Source of the DNA: Anaerosomatales bacterium
Lineage (GTDB): Bacteria; Actinomycetota; Coriobacteriia; Anaerosomatales; SLCP01
Assembly: GCA_029210645.1 (NCBI GenBank)
Contig: JARGFT010000009.1
Coordinates: forward strand, 31,101 to 95,100
Direction: 5' to 3'
DNA: 64,000 bases
Shown here: positions 62,285-64,000 of the stretch, in pieces
Numbering within the stretch: the first letter of the stretch is position 1
Layout: each line of letters starts with the position of its first letter
Notes under the pieces: model-generated
The model's input: the letters and a program-made list of their open reading frames with translations, nothing else
Told to the model about the DNA's origin: nothing
Database searches by the model: none
Made by a program: the position numbers and the translations under genes

Positions 62285-63295
62285 TCACATCTCGGCGCGG
62301 CGCTCGAGGTAGCAACGGTACTCCGTAAGCAGATCATGTAGCTCCTCGTAGCTGCGGATGTGGTTGACACGCTCGCGGACGCGTGTGGCGCCGGGCATAC
62401 CCACGATGTACCAGCCCACGTGTTTCCGCATGCGCGGGAAGGTATGGTTCCCGCCGAACTCCTGCAGGGCACCCGCGTGGCGCAGAGCCATCTCGATCCG
62501 CTCGATGGCGTCCGGCGGCGGCAGTACCTCGCCGCGCTCGATGAGCGCAGCGGCCTCGCGGAAGATCCACGGGTTGCCCTGGGCGCCGCGCGCGACCATC
62601 ACCACGTCGACCCCTGTCTTCTCGAGCATCGCACTCGCGTCGGCTGCCGAGAAGACGTCCCCGCTGCCGATGACCGGCACGCTTACCGCCCGCTTGACCT
62701 CGGCCAGCACCGACCAGTCGGCGCGCCCGCGGTAGAACTGCGCGCGCGTTCGTCCGTGCACGGCAACCGCGGCGGCTCCTGCGGCCTCCATGCGGCGTGC
62801 GAACTCGGGCGCGTTGAGCTCGCTTCCGTCCCAGCCGGCCCTGAATTTCACCGTGACCGGCACGCTGCACGCCTCAACAACCTGCGATACGATCTCGGCA
62901 GCGAGCTCAGGAGTCCGCATGAGTGCGGCGCCCTCGCCCTTTGCGACGACCTTCGTCATCGGGCAGCCCATGTTGATGTCGACGAGCGCCACGTCTCCGG
63001 CACGCTCCTCGACGATGCGCGACGCCTGGTCGGCCATGATCTCCGGCTCGGAGCCGAAGAGCTGCACCGCGCACGGGACCTCGCCGGCGTCGAAGGTGAG
63101 GAGCGCCCTGGAGACCGCGGAGTCCGGATTGTAGTGCAGCCCCTTGGCGCTCACCATCTCTGTGTACGTGAGGCGTGCACCCATCTGTTTGCAGATGCCG
63201 CGAAAGGGCGCCTCGGTGATGCCGGCCATCGGACCGAGGACGACCGAGCCCGGGGCCAGCAGGCTGCGGATGTCCGCTGAACGAGAGATCGTCAC
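62285..63295 (-). CDS. dusB: tRNA-dihydrouridine synthase (DusB-like)
   Basis: A 336-residue FMN enzyme reducing tRNA uridine to dihydrouridine. Motifs: VVLGPMAGITEAPFRGICKQ, VDINMGCPMTKVVAKGEG with the catalytic Cys, VHGRTRAQFYRGRADW and VIGSGDVFSAADA. GTG 63295 with GGACAGG upstream is used; a longer reading from 63448 adds an unconserved leader and overlaps the upstream gene. Convergent with the tipA-like gene. Confidence 0.94.
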   Translation of the reverse strand: MTISRSADIRSLLAPGSVVLGPMAGITEAPFRGICKQMGARLTYTEMVSAKGLHYNPDSAVSRALLTFDAGEVPCAVQLFGSEPEIMADQASRIVEERAGDVALVDINMGCPMTKVVAKGEGAALMRTPELAAEIVSQVVEACSVPVTVKFRAGWDGSELNAPEFARRMEAAGAAAVAVHGRTRAQFYRGRADWSVLAEVKRAVSVPVIGSGDVFSAADASAMLEKTGVDVVMVARGAQGNPWIFREAAALIERGEVLPPPDAIERIEMALRHAGALQEFGGNHTFPRMRKHVGWYIVGMPGATRVRERVNHIRSYEELHDLLTEYRCYLERRAEM

Positions 63296-63311
63296 CTGTC
63301 GCCTGTCCGCC

Positions 63312-63656
63312 CTATCCGAGGAACCCGATCCAGCGTGCAGCGAGCAGTGTGAGGCCGGCCGCGCCGATGGCGTCAACGGCGAGGAAGGCGACGCGTGACG
63401 TTCGAGGCGACAGAGTGGCCTCGAATGCGTGACCCGTCTCGGCACCATACCGTTTCGCCACGATCGCCAGGGGGCACTTCATCCCGAACCCGACGAAGAC
63501 CGCCACCTCGAGCGCGATGAGCGCCAGCGCAACGCTCAGCCACGGGCCCATCGCCCCGGTAAGGCCCGCATAGAGCACGGACAACGTCGCGGTAGCCATG
63601 ACGACGTAGACAACGTCGTGAGCAAGACGCACGAGTGTCAGCCGCTGCCGTGACAT
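63312..63656 (-). CDS. Membrane protein of unknown function
   Basis: A 114-residue protein with about four helices (VVYVVMATATLSVLYAGLTG, VALALIALEVAVFVGFGMKC, ...). A conserved-looking GMKCPLAIVAKRYGAETG lies between helices. ATG 63656 is 2 nt after the ABC permease stop, so it is probably in that operon. No family recognised. Confidence 0.6.
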   Translation of the reverse strand: MSRQRLTLVRLAHDVVYVVMATATLSVLYAGLTGAMGPWLSVALALIALEVAVFVGFGMKCPLAIVAKRYGAETGHAFEATLSPRTSRVAFLAVDAIGAAGLTLLAARWIGFLG

Positions 63657-63658
63657 CG

Positions 63659-64000
63659 CTACACGACGTCACGCCGCCTGAACGCCCACACCGCGATGAC
63701 GAACGTGACCAGGGCCGTGATGCCGAAGACCGCCCACGACTCGCCGGCGACGGTCAGGTCATCGATGACGACGTCGGGCTTCCAGTAGTTGAACAGCGTG
63801 AACTCGCTGAGCCAGTCGAAGCGCTCCGAGATGTTGCCGAGCACATCGGCGAGCCACATCGCCGCGAGCACGCCGAGGCTGATGCCGATGGTCCGACCGC
63901 CACCCGACGAGAACGCGGACACGGCGTAGGCGAATCCGCCGATGGCCATCGTGACCACCCACCCGATGGCGAAGAGCAGCCCCATCCCGTCGAGCGGCAC
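63659..64000 (-). CDS. ABC-2-type permease, C-terminal fragment (runs off window)
   Basis: The last ~113 residues of a membrane protein: GLLFAIGWVVTMAIGGFAYA, then a helix with IGISLGVLAAMWLADVLGNI, and an end AVFGITALVTFVIAVWAFRR RDVV. The terminal 'RRRDV' is common in ABC-2-type permeases (ABC2_membrane family). The 5' part is outside the window, so the apparent GTG at the edge is not a real start. Confidence 0.65.
   Translation of the reverse strand: MPLDGMGLLFAIGWVVTMAIGGFAYAVSAFSSGGGRTIGISLGVLAAMWLADVLGNISERFDWLSEFTLFNYWKPDVVIDDLTVAGESWAVFGITALVTFVIAVWAFRRRDVV

Overview
The window is GC-rich bacterial chromosome. It is densely packed, with frequent 4-base start/stop overlaps and many GTG starts. 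The gene content points to an anaerobic or microaerophilic actinobacterium, most likely class Coriobacteriia (Anaerosomatales/OPB41-like). Supporting features are a 2-hydroxyacyl-CoA dehydratase activase-type locus, rubrerythrin with a PerR-type regulator, HgcA/HgcB, DUF362-ferredoxin, a LOR/SDH protein, a stand-alone elongation-factor-like domain and a selenocysteine MsrA. The class assignment is an inference from content only. I saw no rRNA, tRNA, CRISPR array, insertion sequence or prophage.

Layout. 1-8121: two-component system, phosphoesterase, a membrane protein with an extracytoplasmic HMA-like domain, a membrane-anchored spermidine-synthase-like enzyme, and a three-gene translationally coupled CoA-dehydratase-activase cluster. 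8239-14213: trypsin-like protease with a small partner, beta-carbonic anhydrase, arsR-hgcA-hgcB (mercury methylation), rubrerythrin and a PerR-like regulator, hisG. 14359-19567: hydrolase, double-ACT protein, DUF5655 protein, carB, and a decayed DUF2277 gene without a start codon. 19702-26588: a locus resembling arsenosugar biosynthesis (glycosyltransferase, MTAP-type phosphorylase, C_GCAxxG_C_C protein, flippase-like protein, double VTT protein, double rhodanese lipoprotein, ArsS-like radical SAM). 26597-34120: purB, a TetR/flavodoxin operon, DUF4395, citrate synthase, a degenerate GAF-SpoIIE protein, hisF. 34242-39522: PlsY fused to a CTP-dependent kinase-like domain, MBL hydrolase, FtsX/ATPase ABC exporter, double CDGSH protein, ACT protein, and a tiny Cys-rich protein. 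39523-39857: a non-coding stretch with a strong terminator and an attenuator-like leader. 39858-48793: Fic protein, DUF362 ferredoxin, aldo/keto reductase, O6-alkylguanine repair, TetR and LysR regulators, DUF6483 protein, and a large PAS/GAF SpoIIE phosphatase. 48847-54222: a five-gene copper module. 54340-64000: DUF427, msrB, selenoprotein msrA, LOR/SDH protein, purE, HemN-like radical SAM, purD, small regulators, META lipoprotein, a TipA-like MerR regulator with its operator, dus, and an ABC permease fragment.

How the genes work together. Several blocks form metal or metalloid and redox units: HgcA/HgcB under an ArsR-type regulator with a leaderless promoter; CopA with two cupredoxin-bearing partners; PerR-like regulator with rubrerythrin; and MsrA(Sec) with MsrB for methionine sulfoxide repair. 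The remaining genes are housekeeping: purine, histidine and carbamoyl-phosphate synthesis, citrate synthase, phospholipid synthesis and tRNA modification.

The strongest observations are the hgcAB pair, the in-frame UGA at the MsrA active site followed by a SECIS-like hairpin, the PlsY-kinase fusion, the arsenosugar-like locus without arsM, and the attenuator-like element carrying a 15-base complement to the 16S rRNA 3' end.
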